Shown: positions 46,501-54,700 of the stretch, one piece after another
How positions within the stretch are numbered: the stretch's first letter is position 1
Layout: every line of letters begins with the position of its first letter
Source: Parabacteroides gordonii MS-1 = DSM 23371
Lineage (GTDB): Bacteria; Bacteroidota; Bacteroidia; Bacteroidales; Tannerellaceae
Length of the DNA: 64,000 nucleotides
Reading direction: 5' to 3'
Assembly: GCF_000969825.1 (NCBI RefSeq)
Contig: NZ_KQ033919.1
Location: 3,608,749 to 3,672,748 of the forward strand
Notes under the pieces: model-generated
What the model saw: the letters and a program-made list of their open reading frames with translations, nothing else
What the model was told of the DNA's origin: nothing
The model's database searches: none
Translations under genes and position numbers: made by a program

Positions 46501-47180
46501 GTGAATCGCTGAAGAACCTCGGCTTTGCCCCGCGTATCAGCTCGACTGTAACAAAAACTTCCGATGCAGGTACTTATCCGATCACATTTGCTGATAACTA
46601 CACTTCCGACAACTACGAAGTGGCTTACACAGACGGTAAATACATCCTTGTTCCCGCTTCACAGAAAATCAGTTGGAGCCCTGAAACGACAATAGATGTA
46701 GATGGTGGCGATGTATTACTTACAGCCAGTGCATCAAGTAAACTTCCGGTTTCCTTCAATTCGTCCAACGATGCAGTTGCTTATGTGAACCAGATTGGTG
46801 ACAACTGGTGGCTGACTCCGGTTACTTCCGGTATCGTAACGGTTACAGCTATGCAGCACGGTAACAAGAACTACTTCGGTGCTGAACCTGTAGCAGTGAC
46901 GATCATGGTAGACGACGACTATCTGTCGGTAGGCAATGAAAAGCTTGTCGTAGCAGATCAGATCGATGTATATCCGAGAATGTTCACCCACAACGTAACG
47001 GTGGCTGCTCCTTCTGAGATCAAGCAAGTAGAGTTGCTGTCCGTGAACGGAACATTACAGAAAGTTATTCGCAAACCGGGATCTGTTATTGATCTGTCCT
47101 CATTTGGATCAGGTATCTATCTGCTCAATGTCACATTGGAAGACGGAACCTTCAAATCTGTGAAGATCATTAAGAAGTAA
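40503..47180 (+). CDS. Giant MBG-repeat adhesin-like protein, T9SS cargo
   Basis: 2225 residues with a signal peptide (LLILILLLGGYITQAVA). Residues about 50-1500 contain divergent repeats of roughly 100-120 residues with a shared pattern (for example TFGEYTVQYVKDMTPAQVADKVREYIYLANP, later YRYGKRKAAIEADILSQFLAANEG). From about 1600 come MBG/YGX domains (RPYGGGNPDLEIEY, KYGDAMPSY, VYGKDLEDLTYTATGF), then an Ig-like domain and a C-terminal T9SS type A sorting domain ending VTLEDGTFKSVKIIKK. Secretion by T9SS and display on the cell surface are expected. ATG 40503 is preferred to TTG 40497. The next gene begins 19 bases after the stop and is a shorter relative. Confidence 0.85.
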   Translation: MNKVYLIDVSRRLLILILLLGGYITQAVAADIYVPVKDVLSVYEGTSNANAEQLKSHIQSLLQEAVDQSDQTATISDVTIRGTGGDQTGDLVAGSYNYTFKVTSSTSITLNFERAIGTGNITPVTLFGILDHEQVVVTNAIEIKARQSVGNLNFPSNWGNYVYGTPVNDLSTKIEVLGMAGVSFNDASVYLVKDGSSILYTGNNSLDAGEYDVQLTFPPTEQFAYTPALSNCTQLAVGSYISTVKLKVKEKPITNTTFPVFLEDVGGLGKMAVNTNLNRAKNLIGNNINPSDFVSEIKVYSDANFSNEVTAGRLAPGGVYSYRVVLLPNYGKGNNVSAGVGGATINFNTSQHSYDIVNAITVEKNTLAVKLPDFVSSPIRIGDYTDNVAVATMLKRLIQDINPDMVDQNLVPQVEVTAGTVSAGMADNSQLGYKVTVQGDLTKTNLNFVTDGNVSSSNLIVNGNVCTFNNSLLFVTTLPTTHSLAYPGNYQIAYEKDMLPNAVIRRIKSDLLVRNAGVLGNETFVVRLITNDLGNKNAIAETDDSFGYKIIITKSATLQEIETPANQRINVVDKGTTIEITYSRSIAIVPRPAIDFTFGEYTVQYVKDMTPAQVADKVREYIYLANPYVAEYITNVQITDNRIRENMGTATYRVTLSADLDLLFSEVTVNGQPHSSTTFNGTVNITPRPIAQVKLYKYEFKKEGASNEMIEKAIMADLLLKNPDMKGAYISSVTLVPAIGRDLYSYSVVFNPNDNIQKIEVTNEDGGIIVPITMFGYTTATYLRSVRLTDNGQSLAEYPLPINVQLPLWERPFGQTADEYALDLINDFRLTPGADRVTVPDLNNWGVKTYLINNETSTGDVPVRIAGESYPQVSDLYGYEVVTGSNTQFSQYYTLNYTAPSSIHLTKNGNDVIAKLALRIVKAKRTLTLPTVNVTYNDINTKVALLDSVKKAVLEDPANEEFFELVTKAGVKPLKSFTVTINNIEEEGTTAVKTYTYSVAFVQKVTDNIEIRETGTKTLVVNKAPVVFTFPTDITYRYGKRKAAIEADILSQFLAANEGLLSSYSCFENPADLFKVMLTTADCTAEATETMPKNGDYGYRVDVLDPALLSNFQLDNQFGSNFHNVQNSVQIGQRKLTITLPTYLAATAEEGTAAKAVFTFGKATKDQIVQQIYDDIVALNGSKIKSDYTLVVDLVTTKAQLDKQNPVIGDYNYTVNLTSADYTFVYAIEGAEVTTEPDTEVVTAVNAVKVVAPGVVVTFNEKELKGIWTIVSGAPVYDLTNLTLATDDYGFSLVSLVEDPENPTAAMTKVRWDKLFSTNKLHWALYRNDKLQFHGNTLNSVLVDSVKNNVTQGTFKLRIIDASTLKAAIGNFEIQLDTDLANLKVTPATVEVKAAKDTYTKVYGTEVTKDSDLSAKLVFATEPKLTAAKLLADKNVIDLFETILPVEANVYEADAPVGDYQIRAVEAMVKGMLTPVTGVKFAASETQATVTVTPAPLTATDATITVSVVREYGEETTDADVYVAVAGELSEAFQVEITQLLNADKVARTSWLDLSGVNKKTDVGTYELRFTSSAAAQIATLLPNFNIASATLVNAGLTVTKAPLTVRACSYSRPYGGGNPDLEIEYIGLKNNEYENLADVFSIMPKVATDARSDSRGSYDIYFTTEGVARNYTVIHENGTLSIDKIKRSIIWPEDQRNLVIPVGETVELSAYLKSEADGKPSIYDIRYELSGNDRERVILSEVSKGVYSVTGHVRTEGDNLVTITVFADGDDTYEDATPVTGTIKVIAPEGDAAKINVIVSNVTSIYDATPRAVSVKATNVETGEAIPDFSIYYEGDQFGSVPTLYPSTQDAPVDAGIYNVTVKATLGSVTYAYTAKNKMIIAPKPVVVTARSFSIKYGDAMPSYANAYDYNKNDFMNGEDFLVGQAPVVRVEAYSGKAGSYKLTPYSAQDFGRNYVITYVSGLLTVSKAALSIVADNKETVYGKDLEDLTYTATGFVNGESLKNLGFAPRISSTVTKTSDAGTYPITFADNYTSDNYEVAYTDGKYILVPASQKISWSPETTIDVDGGDVLLTASASSKLPVSFNSSNDAVAYVNQIGDNWWLTPVTSGIVTVTAMQHGNKNYFGAEPVAVTIMVDDDYLSVGNEKLVVADQIDVYPRMFTHNVTVAAPSEIKQVELLSVNGTLQKVIRKPGSVIDLSSFGSGIYLLNVTLEDGTFKSVKIIKK

Positions 47181-47199
47181 CCTGTAAAACTAATTTAGT

Positions 47200-50100
47200 A
47201 TGAAGAAATATATTAAATCAATATTAACATCGAGGAAGCAGCTTATGCTGCTTCCCCTGATGCTTGTTTCAGGCGGTATCATGCAGGCGCAAACGGCTGT
47301 ACCCGATACTGTGTATGTAAGTTTCAATAATAATACGCCGGTAGAGATGACGTATGGCCAGGATCTGGCTACGGCTGCTGCGGGTATCGATGGGGCGAGT
47401 TTCAACTATTTCTATGTCAATGGAGATGGTAGTGAATATGGTAGTATCGGTACAGGCGTAACGTTCAAGAACTCGGCACAGGCGATCGATATCCTGAAGT
47501 TTTCGGCTACTCCGACAGTCAGCGGTGGCGAGACATTAGGTTTCGTAGCCAATAACCTGACTGAATATTTTCAGTATACAAATCCGAATGTAGTCTTCTT
47601 TGTCAGCAACAGGGCCGGTGCTTTTACAAGCCTGCCTTTAACGGTGAACCCGGCAACGTTGAATATTGCAGCCCGCGACACCAGCCGTTTCTACGGCGAT
47701 GAGAACCCGGCAACACCCTGGTCTGCCAAAGACTTTGTGTTTAGCGGTTTTGTGAATGGTGATACGGAAGCGATCTTTTCCAATTCACAAGTGAATGTCC
47801 TGCCGGACGTAACATATGGCGGAGCTAATAAAGCTTCCCTTCCCGGCTCTTTTGTGATCGGACTTAGTGGGGGACAGGCTGCTAACTACACGCTGAACCT
47901 GCTGGTTTGGTCGGATGCATGGCCCGAAGGAAGAGGTTTGCTTACAGTTAAAAGAGCTCCTCTTACCCTGGCTGTTCCCGACAGTGCCCGTCTGTATGAT
48001 GAAGCCAATATCCAGACTATTCCGGGTAGTGAGCTTCTTATTACCGATGGTGTACTGAAGAACGATCAGACATTGGCCGGATTACTGACTGGCAACCTGG
48101 CTGTTACCCATACTGCAATATCGGCAGCGGTGAATAAGCCGAAAAGTGATGTCGGTACTTACAGCTACGAACTGACGGAAGCGGCGGTAAGTGATGTTAA
48201 ATGGAGATTATCGAATTACGATGTCCAGGTAATCACTGCCGGTAAATACGAAGTGAAGAAAGATACGATCACGATCACTGTATTCGACGCCTATTCGGAA
48301 GTTTCCATAGATGGAAAGCCGGTGAAAGTAATGCAGAAGATCTATGGCGAACCTAATCCTGACGGCTTCTTCTGGTTGAAGAAGAGAGCAGAGAAACCGG
48401 CGGCGGTAGCTCCTTCCTATGCTTTCTCCAAAGCTGCTGAGGCAGTGAATTATATCTCCGCAACAGCCGAAGGCGACAGAGGTTTCAAGGTTGCCCCGCT
48501 TGCCGGATACTTCGACTATGAAGGCCGTAAAGCAACCGAAAAGACGGAAGCAAGCCTGAAGCGTGAGAAACCGAATCAGAAGGAAGACAGCGTGTATGTC
48601 GCTAAAGTGGACAACGCCGACAAAGTATCTTCTCTGAACTACGCATTCAAAACGGTTGACGGTTCGTTCCTGATCAACCAGCGTCAGCTGGCTATCTGGA
48701 AAGTGATCGTAGACCGCGTATACGGTGAAGCCGATAAGGATACTACTTGGACATTTGAACCGAACGATGCCGCTAAACAGCGTGGTCTCGCCAGCTTCGA
48801 TTCTAAGTACCAGACAACAACAACTCCCGACGACATCATCGACTTTATGCCGAAGGTAGTCGTTAAACCGGTTGCTGCCGACAATACCTTGCATGCCGGT
48901 TCATACAACGATACCCTGCATATCAAGGTCGTTACGGAAGACAAGTTCATCCAGCCGCCGTTCCAGGCTAAGGATCGTAACTATAAACTCAATATGAATA
49001 CACTGGTTCCGGGTACGATGACGAACGACAGCGTGCGTCTGGAAGTGGCGAAAGCTCCGCTGATTATCCGTCTGGATACGATCAAGAGAGCATTCGGTTC
49101 GGCTGATCCTGAATTCAACAAAGCCGACGTCCAGAAAGAGTTTATTTCTTACGAAGGCTTCAAGCTGGATGAATCGGCCAACAGTCTCGACTCTACGGCT
49201 ACCGTAGCTGTCGGCAACCGTATCAAGAACCTGGTTATCAACAACCGTCCGGAAGGCGTGCTGCCGGTAGGTACGTACGAACTGACCGGCATCTCTGCCA
49301 TCAACAAGGAAAATACCAATTATGAGATCACCATTGTAGGCAAGCCCCGTTATCAGGTATATCCGGATAACAGCTATGTAATGGTTTGGACTCCGATACA
49401 GAATGAACTGATCGTAGGTGACCTTGTGCGGTTGAATGCAGTCGTTAAGCAAGGTTCTACCGTAATTGCCGAAGGCTCCCAGATCGTGTACGAATCTTCC
49501 AACCCGGCTCTGATCCAGGTGGAAAAGGTGGAAAGCATCTGGTATCTGCGTGCAAAAGCATTGACGAGCGACGAAGGTGTAACGATCACCGCCCGCTACA
49601 ATGCAGAGTCCGGACAGCAGGAAGCCCTGAAGTCGGAAGTATTCAAAGTATTGCGTCTGAAGAATGAAGCAGACTTCAACGTGATCCTGGGTAACATGGT
49701 ATTCGACTATGACGGTAACGGAAAAGCAGCCGACGTGCAACTGACCGACCTGAAGGGTATCACAACTTACACTCCGATCATCACTTACAACGGTGATTAC
49801 GACCTGCCTGTCAACGCCGGTATGTACAACATCTCCATCTTTGTAAAACATAACGGTTCCGACCTGCTTGTCCGCAAAGAAAAGATGCAGATCAAACCGC
49901 GTGAAGTCATCGTTAAACCGAAAGACGCATTGATCGCTTATGGCGAAGCATTGCCTGAACCATTCGAATATACTTATTCGGGCTTCATCGGCAGCGACGA
50001 CTTCAAAGCCGCTTCTGCTCCTTCGGTAAAAGTAGCTGGTTCCATAACGGAAGCAGGCAACTACACCCTGTATATTGATGGTGGCGATCCGGGCGAGAAC

Positions 50101-50901
50101 TATACAATCGTTGGTGAAACCGGAACCCTGACCGTATCGAAAGCCATGCTGACAATCAGCGCAGATACAGTAGATATCGTTTACGGAGATGAAATACCGG
50201 AATTGAAACCTACTTATAGTGGCTTCGTAGGCAACGATAACCCGGATGCTCTAAACTTCATCTACACCGTAAAGACCTTGGTTAACCCCGTTAACGCAGG
50301 TGCTTACGACTTGGTTATCGACTGTCTGAGTTCAGATGAAGACAACTACGCTGTAACACTGGTTCCCGGTAAGCTGAATATCGCGAAAGCAGATGCTGGA
50401 CTTGAATGGTCTGTCGAATCGACATCGATTACCGTGGGCGACTCCGTCCTGCTGTACGCTTCCTGTGAATCTCCGGCAACGATCGGCTATACCGTTGAAA
50501 ATATAGCTGTCGCCGGTACAAGAAATCATATCGAAGGTGTACACGTGATCGGTAAAAACGAAGGTCTAACGAAGTTGTACATCACAGTGCCTGAGTCGAC
50601 CAACCACCTGTCACGTCGTGACTCTGTCACCTTCAATGTGAAGCTGGGAACTGTGGGTAACGAATCGATCACCCTGCAGGGCGTAGGTTTGTATCCTACT
50701 TTGGTTGAAAATAATGCAACAGTAGTTTCCAATTCTCCTGTAGACGCTATCGTTGTGATCGATGCGGCCGGTAGAATACAGAAGGTAATAAATAATCCGG
50801 AGCAGGTAATCGACCTGAGCCAGCTGCGTAGCGGCTATTATCTGGTTCGTATCGTTCTGGATAACGGTGAAGCGAAGACTGTCCGTATTATTAAGAAGTA
50901 A
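47200..50901 (+). CDS. MBG-repeat surface protein, T9SS cargo
   Basis: 1233 residues. A signal peptide (LMLLPLMLVSGGIMQAQ) is followed by successive MBG/YGX-type domains recognisable by YGD or YGE turns (FYGDENPATPWSAKDFVFSGF near 165, IYGEPNPDGFFW, VYGEADKDTTW, AYGEALPEPFEYTYSGF near 912, VYGDEIPELKPTYSGF near 992) and a C-terminal type A sorting domain (LYPTLVENNATVVSNSP...GYYLVRIVLDNGEAKTVRIIKK). Co-transcribed with the 2225-residue gene 19 bases upstream; the last domains of the two are similar, so they probably arose by duplication. Likely a filament-like surface adhesin; ligand unknown. Confidence 0.87.
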   Translation: MKKYIKSILTSRKQLMLLPLMLVSGGIMQAQTAVPDTVYVSFNNNTPVEMTYGQDLATAAAGIDGASFNYFYVNGDGSEYGSIGTGVTFKNSAQAIDILKFSATPTVSGGETLGFVANNLTEYFQYTNPNVVFFVSNRAGAFTSLPLTVNPATLNIAARDTSRFYGDENPATPWSAKDFVFSGFVNGDTEAIFSNSQVNVLPDVTYGGANKASLPGSFVIGLSGGQAANYTLNLLVWSDAWPEGRGLLTVKRAPLTLAVPDSARLYDEANIQTIPGSELLITDGVLKNDQTLAGLLTGNLAVTHTAISAAVNKPKSDVGTYSYELTEAAVSDVKWRLSNYDVQVITAGKYEVKKDTITITVFDAYSEVSIDGKPVKVMQKIYGEPNPDGFFWLKKRAEKPAAVAPSYAFSKAAEAVNYISATAEGDRGFKVAPLAGYFDYEGRKATEKTEASLKREKPNQKEDSVYVAKVDNADKVSSLNYAFKTVDGSFLINQRQLAIWKVIVDRVYGEADKDTTWTFEPNDAAKQRGLASFDSKYQTTTTPDDIIDFMPKVVVKPVAADNTLHAGSYNDTLHIKVVTEDKFIQPPFQAKDRNYKLNMNTLVPGTMTNDSVRLEVAKAPLIIRLDTIKRAFGSADPEFNKADVQKEFISYEGFKLDESANSLDSTATVAVGNRIKNLVINNRPEGVLPVGTYELTGISAINKENTNYEITIVGKPRYQVYPDNSYVMVWTPIQNELIVGDLVRLNAVVKQGSTVIAEGSQIVYESSNPALIQVEKVESIWYLRAKALTSDEGVTITARYNAESGQQEALKSEVFKVLRLKNEADFNVILGNMVFDYDGNGKAADVQLTDLKGITTYTPIITYNGDYDLPVNAGMYNISIFVKHNGSDLLVRKEKMQIKPREVIVKPKDALIAYGEALPEPFEYTYSGFIGSDDFKAASAPSVKVAGSITEAGNYTLYIDGGDPGENYTIVGETGTLTVSKAMLTISADTVDIVYGDEIPELKPTYSGFVGNDNPDALNFIYTVKTLVNPVNAGAYDLVIDCLSSDEDNYAVTLVPGKLNIAKADAGLEWSVESTSITVGDSVLLYASCESPATIGYTVENIAVAGTRNHIEGVHVIGKNEGLTKLYITVPESTNHLSRRDSVTFNVKLGTVGNESITLQGVGLYPTLVENNATVVSNSPVDAIVVIDAAGRIQKVINNPEQVIDLSQLRSGYYLVRIVLDNGEAKTVRIIKK

Positions 50902-50948
50902 TTCTGTTTTGTTCCCTTTTACTCCTTTTAGGGAATGAAATATGGCTG

Positions 50949-50993
50949 AAGAAGCTGTCCCGGGCATAACCCAGGGATGGCTTCTTTTGTTTT
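50949..50993 (+). terminator. Terminator of the MBG operon
   Basis: AAGAAGC (50949-50955) pairs with GCTTCTT (50980-50986), extended inside by CCC/GGG pairs, and is followed by TTGTTTTA. Confidence 0.65.
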
Positions 50994-51089
50994 ACTTATG
51001 GACTTCCTTAGTCCTTTTTATATCAACTCTGTAACAATTAAGCCCAAACGTCCTTATCTTTAAGGTCAAAGTATATGATATCTAAGCAT

Positions 51090-51190
51090 GAAAGTGCTAA
51101 TATTGAAATAAGTAAGGCTATTATTACGAATATGTAAGGCTAACTTTACATAAAAGTAAGGCATGCCTTGCGTATATGTAATGCTATCCT
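51090..51190 (+). repeat. 22-bp tandem dyad array, GTAAGGC units
   Basis: GTAAGGC begins at exactly 51112, 51134 and 51156; a degenerate copy GTAATGC starts at 51178 and a weaker one at 51090. Each unit carries an internal dyad (GTAA...TTAC, or GTAAGGCATGCCTTGC). Not coding. Confidence 0.75.
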
Positions 51191-51339
51191 TTCTTTTTTA
51201 AAAGTCCTGAGAAAAGCCAATAATTGTCCCGTCTTTAAACCTTAAGAATGCTGACCTGGATGCTTAGTTCTCCCCATAACAACAGAAGTAACCCTAAAGC
51301 CTTTGGAAAACAAGTACTTATTAATCGATCCTATATATT

Positions 51340-51357
51340 AATGTACGCACGTACATT
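51340..51357. promoter_or_regulatory. AATGTAC palindrome upstream of the second DUF6383 gene
   Basis: AATGTACG-CA-CGTACATT, a perfect 18-base palindrome preceded by TATATT. Counterpart of 34556-34573. Both lie 90-140 bases left of the leftward promoter. Confidence 0.55.
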
Positions 51358-51449
51358 GTTATATACATATGATAATTCTCCAGTGAATTACCTGGACTAA
51401 AAAGCTATATTATATATTGAAAAGTAAGGAGTGAATGATACAAAGTGTA

Positions 51450-51482
51450 TGACTAGAAATAACGGTCGTTTATTCTCGTCAA
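51450..51482 (+). repeat. Left 33-bp arm of the inverton
   Basis: Begins ATGACTAGAAATAACGG and ends TCTCGTCA. All 33 bases match the reverse complement of 51623-51655; identity stops exactly at both ends, as expected for a maintained recombination site. Confidence 0.85.
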
Positions 51483-51483
51483 C

Positions 51484-51513
51484 AAAAGTACTCATAAGTT
51501 TTAAACCTGCAAT
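51484..51513 (-). promoter_or_regulatory. Leftward promoter inside the inverton
   Basis: Minus strand: TTG (51513-51511), 19-base spacer, TACTTTTG (51491-51484). The sequence upstream of the -33 element (51514-51557 on the plus strand, including GCTTTCTTATCA) is conserved at 34746-34792, which suggests functional upstream DNA. Confidence 0.6.
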
Positions 51514-51622
51514 CCTTTTGATTAATTTTTTTCCTGACCTATATGCTTTCTTATCAACCGGATAGAAAGATTAGTATGAAATTCCTTCTTTTTATGACAA
51601 AGGCATCACTCCCTATAAAGTG

Positions 51623-51655
51623 TGACGAGAATAAACGACCGTTATTTCTAGTCAT
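51623..51655 (-). repeat. Right 33-bp arm of the inverton
   Basis: Exact reverse complement of 51450-51482. It would form part of the 5' leader in the ON orientation. Confidence 0.85.
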
Positions 51656-51732
51656 TTGATATGACATGCCCTCAGAACGGGGCTATAAAGGAGTTTTTAG
51701 TAACACTATTATTAATATTAAATTTATTGATT

Positions 51733-54700
51733 ATGAACAAAAAGTTTTCTACGCTTATGATGGCGGGTATGCTGGTTGCAGGCTCGTCGTTTAGTGCTTT
51801 GAATGCGCAGGTAAAGCTGAACAACAAGCCATTGGCTGTCGTAAAGGCTTTTGAAACTGCCGCTGATAAAGACAACTCGGGTGATTATATTGTTGTTCGC
51901 GATGCGAATAATAATGGTAAAGTTGATGCAAATGATTATATCCTTATTGCTGAAAAGAATCAATTAGGGGAAATTACTTATTCTTCAAAAAAAATCACAG
52001 CTGATAATGTTACAATCACTGATGAAACAACAGCTGTTTGGACGTTGACTGAAAAGGACAACAAAGCAGTGGGTGCAACTGAAGCCTCTTGGCTTTATGG
52101 CTTGAAGAGTAAGAATACTGGGTATTATTTGACTGTAAAGAATGGTGCAATTCAGGAAACAGTAAGTGATTCTAAAGATGCTTTGACTTTAGATTTAGAT
52201 AATACTGTTGGTTCAACTTTTTGTGTTGGGCAGGGCAATGATAGTAAGACCAGAATTGCTCAAAATTCTACCCTCTATACTTATAAGACGACAAATGGAG
52301 CCAATGGCTTTATGGCAAATTCAGGGGGGTGGGTAATTGGAGATCCATCAGGAAATCATTACGGCCTTCTTTTCGTTACGTTTGCAGAACGTACTGTAGA
52401 CTTTGTGGATGAACTGAACGATATCAAAGGCGGCAAAGGCTTCCAATTCTCTTTCCCTGATCAAAAAGATAAAACTATCATCGATAATATCTTTGCCAAT
52501 CAGGATGTAAGAGCATTCAGAGTTAAGATGGATTATAGTGATCCTACTATACTTGGAGACTCTATCGGTTGGGTTGCTAACGGAAATTATTATGAAATTC
52601 CTGCCGGTACTTATCTGGCAACAGATTGGAGTGGATTGAGTGAAGAAACACTTGCTAATAACACAATCACAACAAAAGAAGAATTCCAGAAAGCAACTTT
52701 CATCGCTATTGATCCGCAGGATTTTACAAAGATTACTAATACAGAACGTAAAAATGGTGTTGGCTTTACTTTAGCTACAGTTAAAGGTTCTGATATGAAC
52801 TTCTACGATGCAGAAACAAATAAAGCACACAATAAGTATGACGGAACTTTGGAATCTTCAAATGCTGATGTGTTTGTAGGTAATGCTTGCTTTGCTATTA
52901 CTGTTCCCGATCCATTAGCTAAGAACGACCAGTACAACTTGGCTGTAAAGAACGCTCGTCTGGATCTTAAGGATGATGATGCACATGCAGCTAAGGGTGT
53001 CGTAATTAGTGTAGTAAGTAATACTAATAATGTGGATGATGCAACAACAGATATCGTTTATCTGGTTACTAATACATCAAAAGCTGCTACCGTGAAAGCT
53101 GTTCCTTCTTCAAACATTGCTGATGTAACAGAATTGTTGAACGAAGATGCAACTCCGGCTATCTATGCTATTAAGTTTATCAGTGGTGCTGATGCAGAAG
53201 ATGGTGAAGTTTCTGAATATGGTCAGTATCTGACTGTTGAATCTAACGGTTCAACTTCACCGTCAAATTCCTGGAGAGCAGTTACGATGCCTAATGCAAA
53301 CGAAAATGATCCTTTGTATCAGTTCGTTCTTTCAGGTGTGAAAGACTTCGATAAAGATGGTAATTATGAAACTCTTGTAGCAACTAACCGTCAAACAAAA
53401 GTTCCCTTCTCTGCTGTATTGTATAAAGAAGAAGCTTTGGGTGACAATGTTTATACGATCTATCCGGATAAAGAATTGCCATGGGAAAACATCCAGGTTG
53501 CAACAGACGAGGATGGTAAGTTGAAGTTTAAGAAAAAATCGTTCAAAGGTATGCTGGTTCAGCTGATCGAGAAAGAAAATGTGGACAAATTTGCTACATT
53601 CGAAACAGCTGAAAGCGAAGAAGGTCTGTATACATTCGAATTTGCTAAGACTGCTGAGTCTGAAGACAGATTGTTCGCTGCTGCAACAAGAAATACAGAT
53701 GATGAAATTCAGTATACTGGTCGAGTTGTAACTGCAACAACAGCTGATCAGTTCGAGTTGATCCGTGTGAAAGAAAGCAATGGTAAAGATAAAGTAACTA
53801 ATATTTTGAACGACTTTATCTATCTGTCAAATGGTACAGTAAAGACATCTGCTATCGAAAAGGATACAGTTGCTTACTATTCTTACAATGTTAGATACTT
53901 TGCTCCGGATCAAAATGATGAATATTATCTGAAATCCGGTAGTTTGGCTACTACTCCTTCTGCTCACATTATCAAATATAATGCAGATGGTTCTGTTTCT
54001 TTGTTTGATGAAGCTGCTACAAATGACTTTATTACTACTGCTGGTACTCCGAATGCTAAAGCTCAATATTTAGCAATGGACGCATTGAAAGGTGCTAGCC
54101 AAGTAAATGAAAAGGCAAATATTGGTAAGAGTGCATGGACTTGGGGCGACTACTATCTTAATGAAGGTACTTACAATGCGACAGTAAAGACTTTCATGGT
54201 ACAGGAGAAAGTATACGGTACATTGAATCCTATTGCACAGACAACTGCATTTGAAAACGAATTCGGTTATGTAAATATGAATGCAGATAAGGCTGGTATC
54301 TTGAAACCTGCTGAATCAATGACATTCAGACTGGATACAGTAGATTCAGACAAGAACATCCCGTCATTCTATATTTCTAAAGAAATAGACGGAGTACATC
54401 ACTTCATGTATTTTGCAAAAGACTCTGCTGAAAGCTATCGTTTGACTAGCTGGCAGAAGTATGCATTCGAGAATGGTTCTACAGGTTCAAATAATAGAGC
54501 TACAAGATTGATCTTCAAGGCTGGTCAATTAGTTGACACGGATACATTGAAGACAATGATAGATGGTAAATCTACATTTGTAGCAGAAAAAGCCAACGCT
54601 GTTAAGGGTGTTAAAGGTGGTCTGAATAACTTCAAGTTCCAGGTAATCGAATCTGGTGACGATGATGATACTTATGTAATCCGTAATAAAGCAACAAGAT

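Larger units (their letters stand above)
51450..51655. mobile_element. Candidate invertible promoter (inverton), OFF orientation
   Basis: A perfect 33-bp inverted repeat (arms 51450-51482 and 51623-51655) encloses 140 bp. The enclosed segment carries a leftward TTG-N19-TACTTTTG promoter. In the present orientation it points away from the DUF6383 gene that begins 78 bases to the right; inversion would point it at the gene, with transcription starting inside the right arm. No other promoter match lies between the right arm and the ATG. Promoters inverted by site-specific recombination control surface glycoproteins and capsules in Parabacteroides and Bacteroides. No recombinase gene is adjacent, so one would act in trans. 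Confidence 0.75.

Noticed and set aside
48901-49851. 316-codon minus-strand frame within the MBG gene
   Set aside because: Same effect of codon bias; no promoter, and product without recognisable motifs.
51090-51190. CRISPR array
   Set aside because: The units are contiguous 22-mers without spacers, and no cas genes are in the window. The same applies to the arrays at 32413 and 61799.
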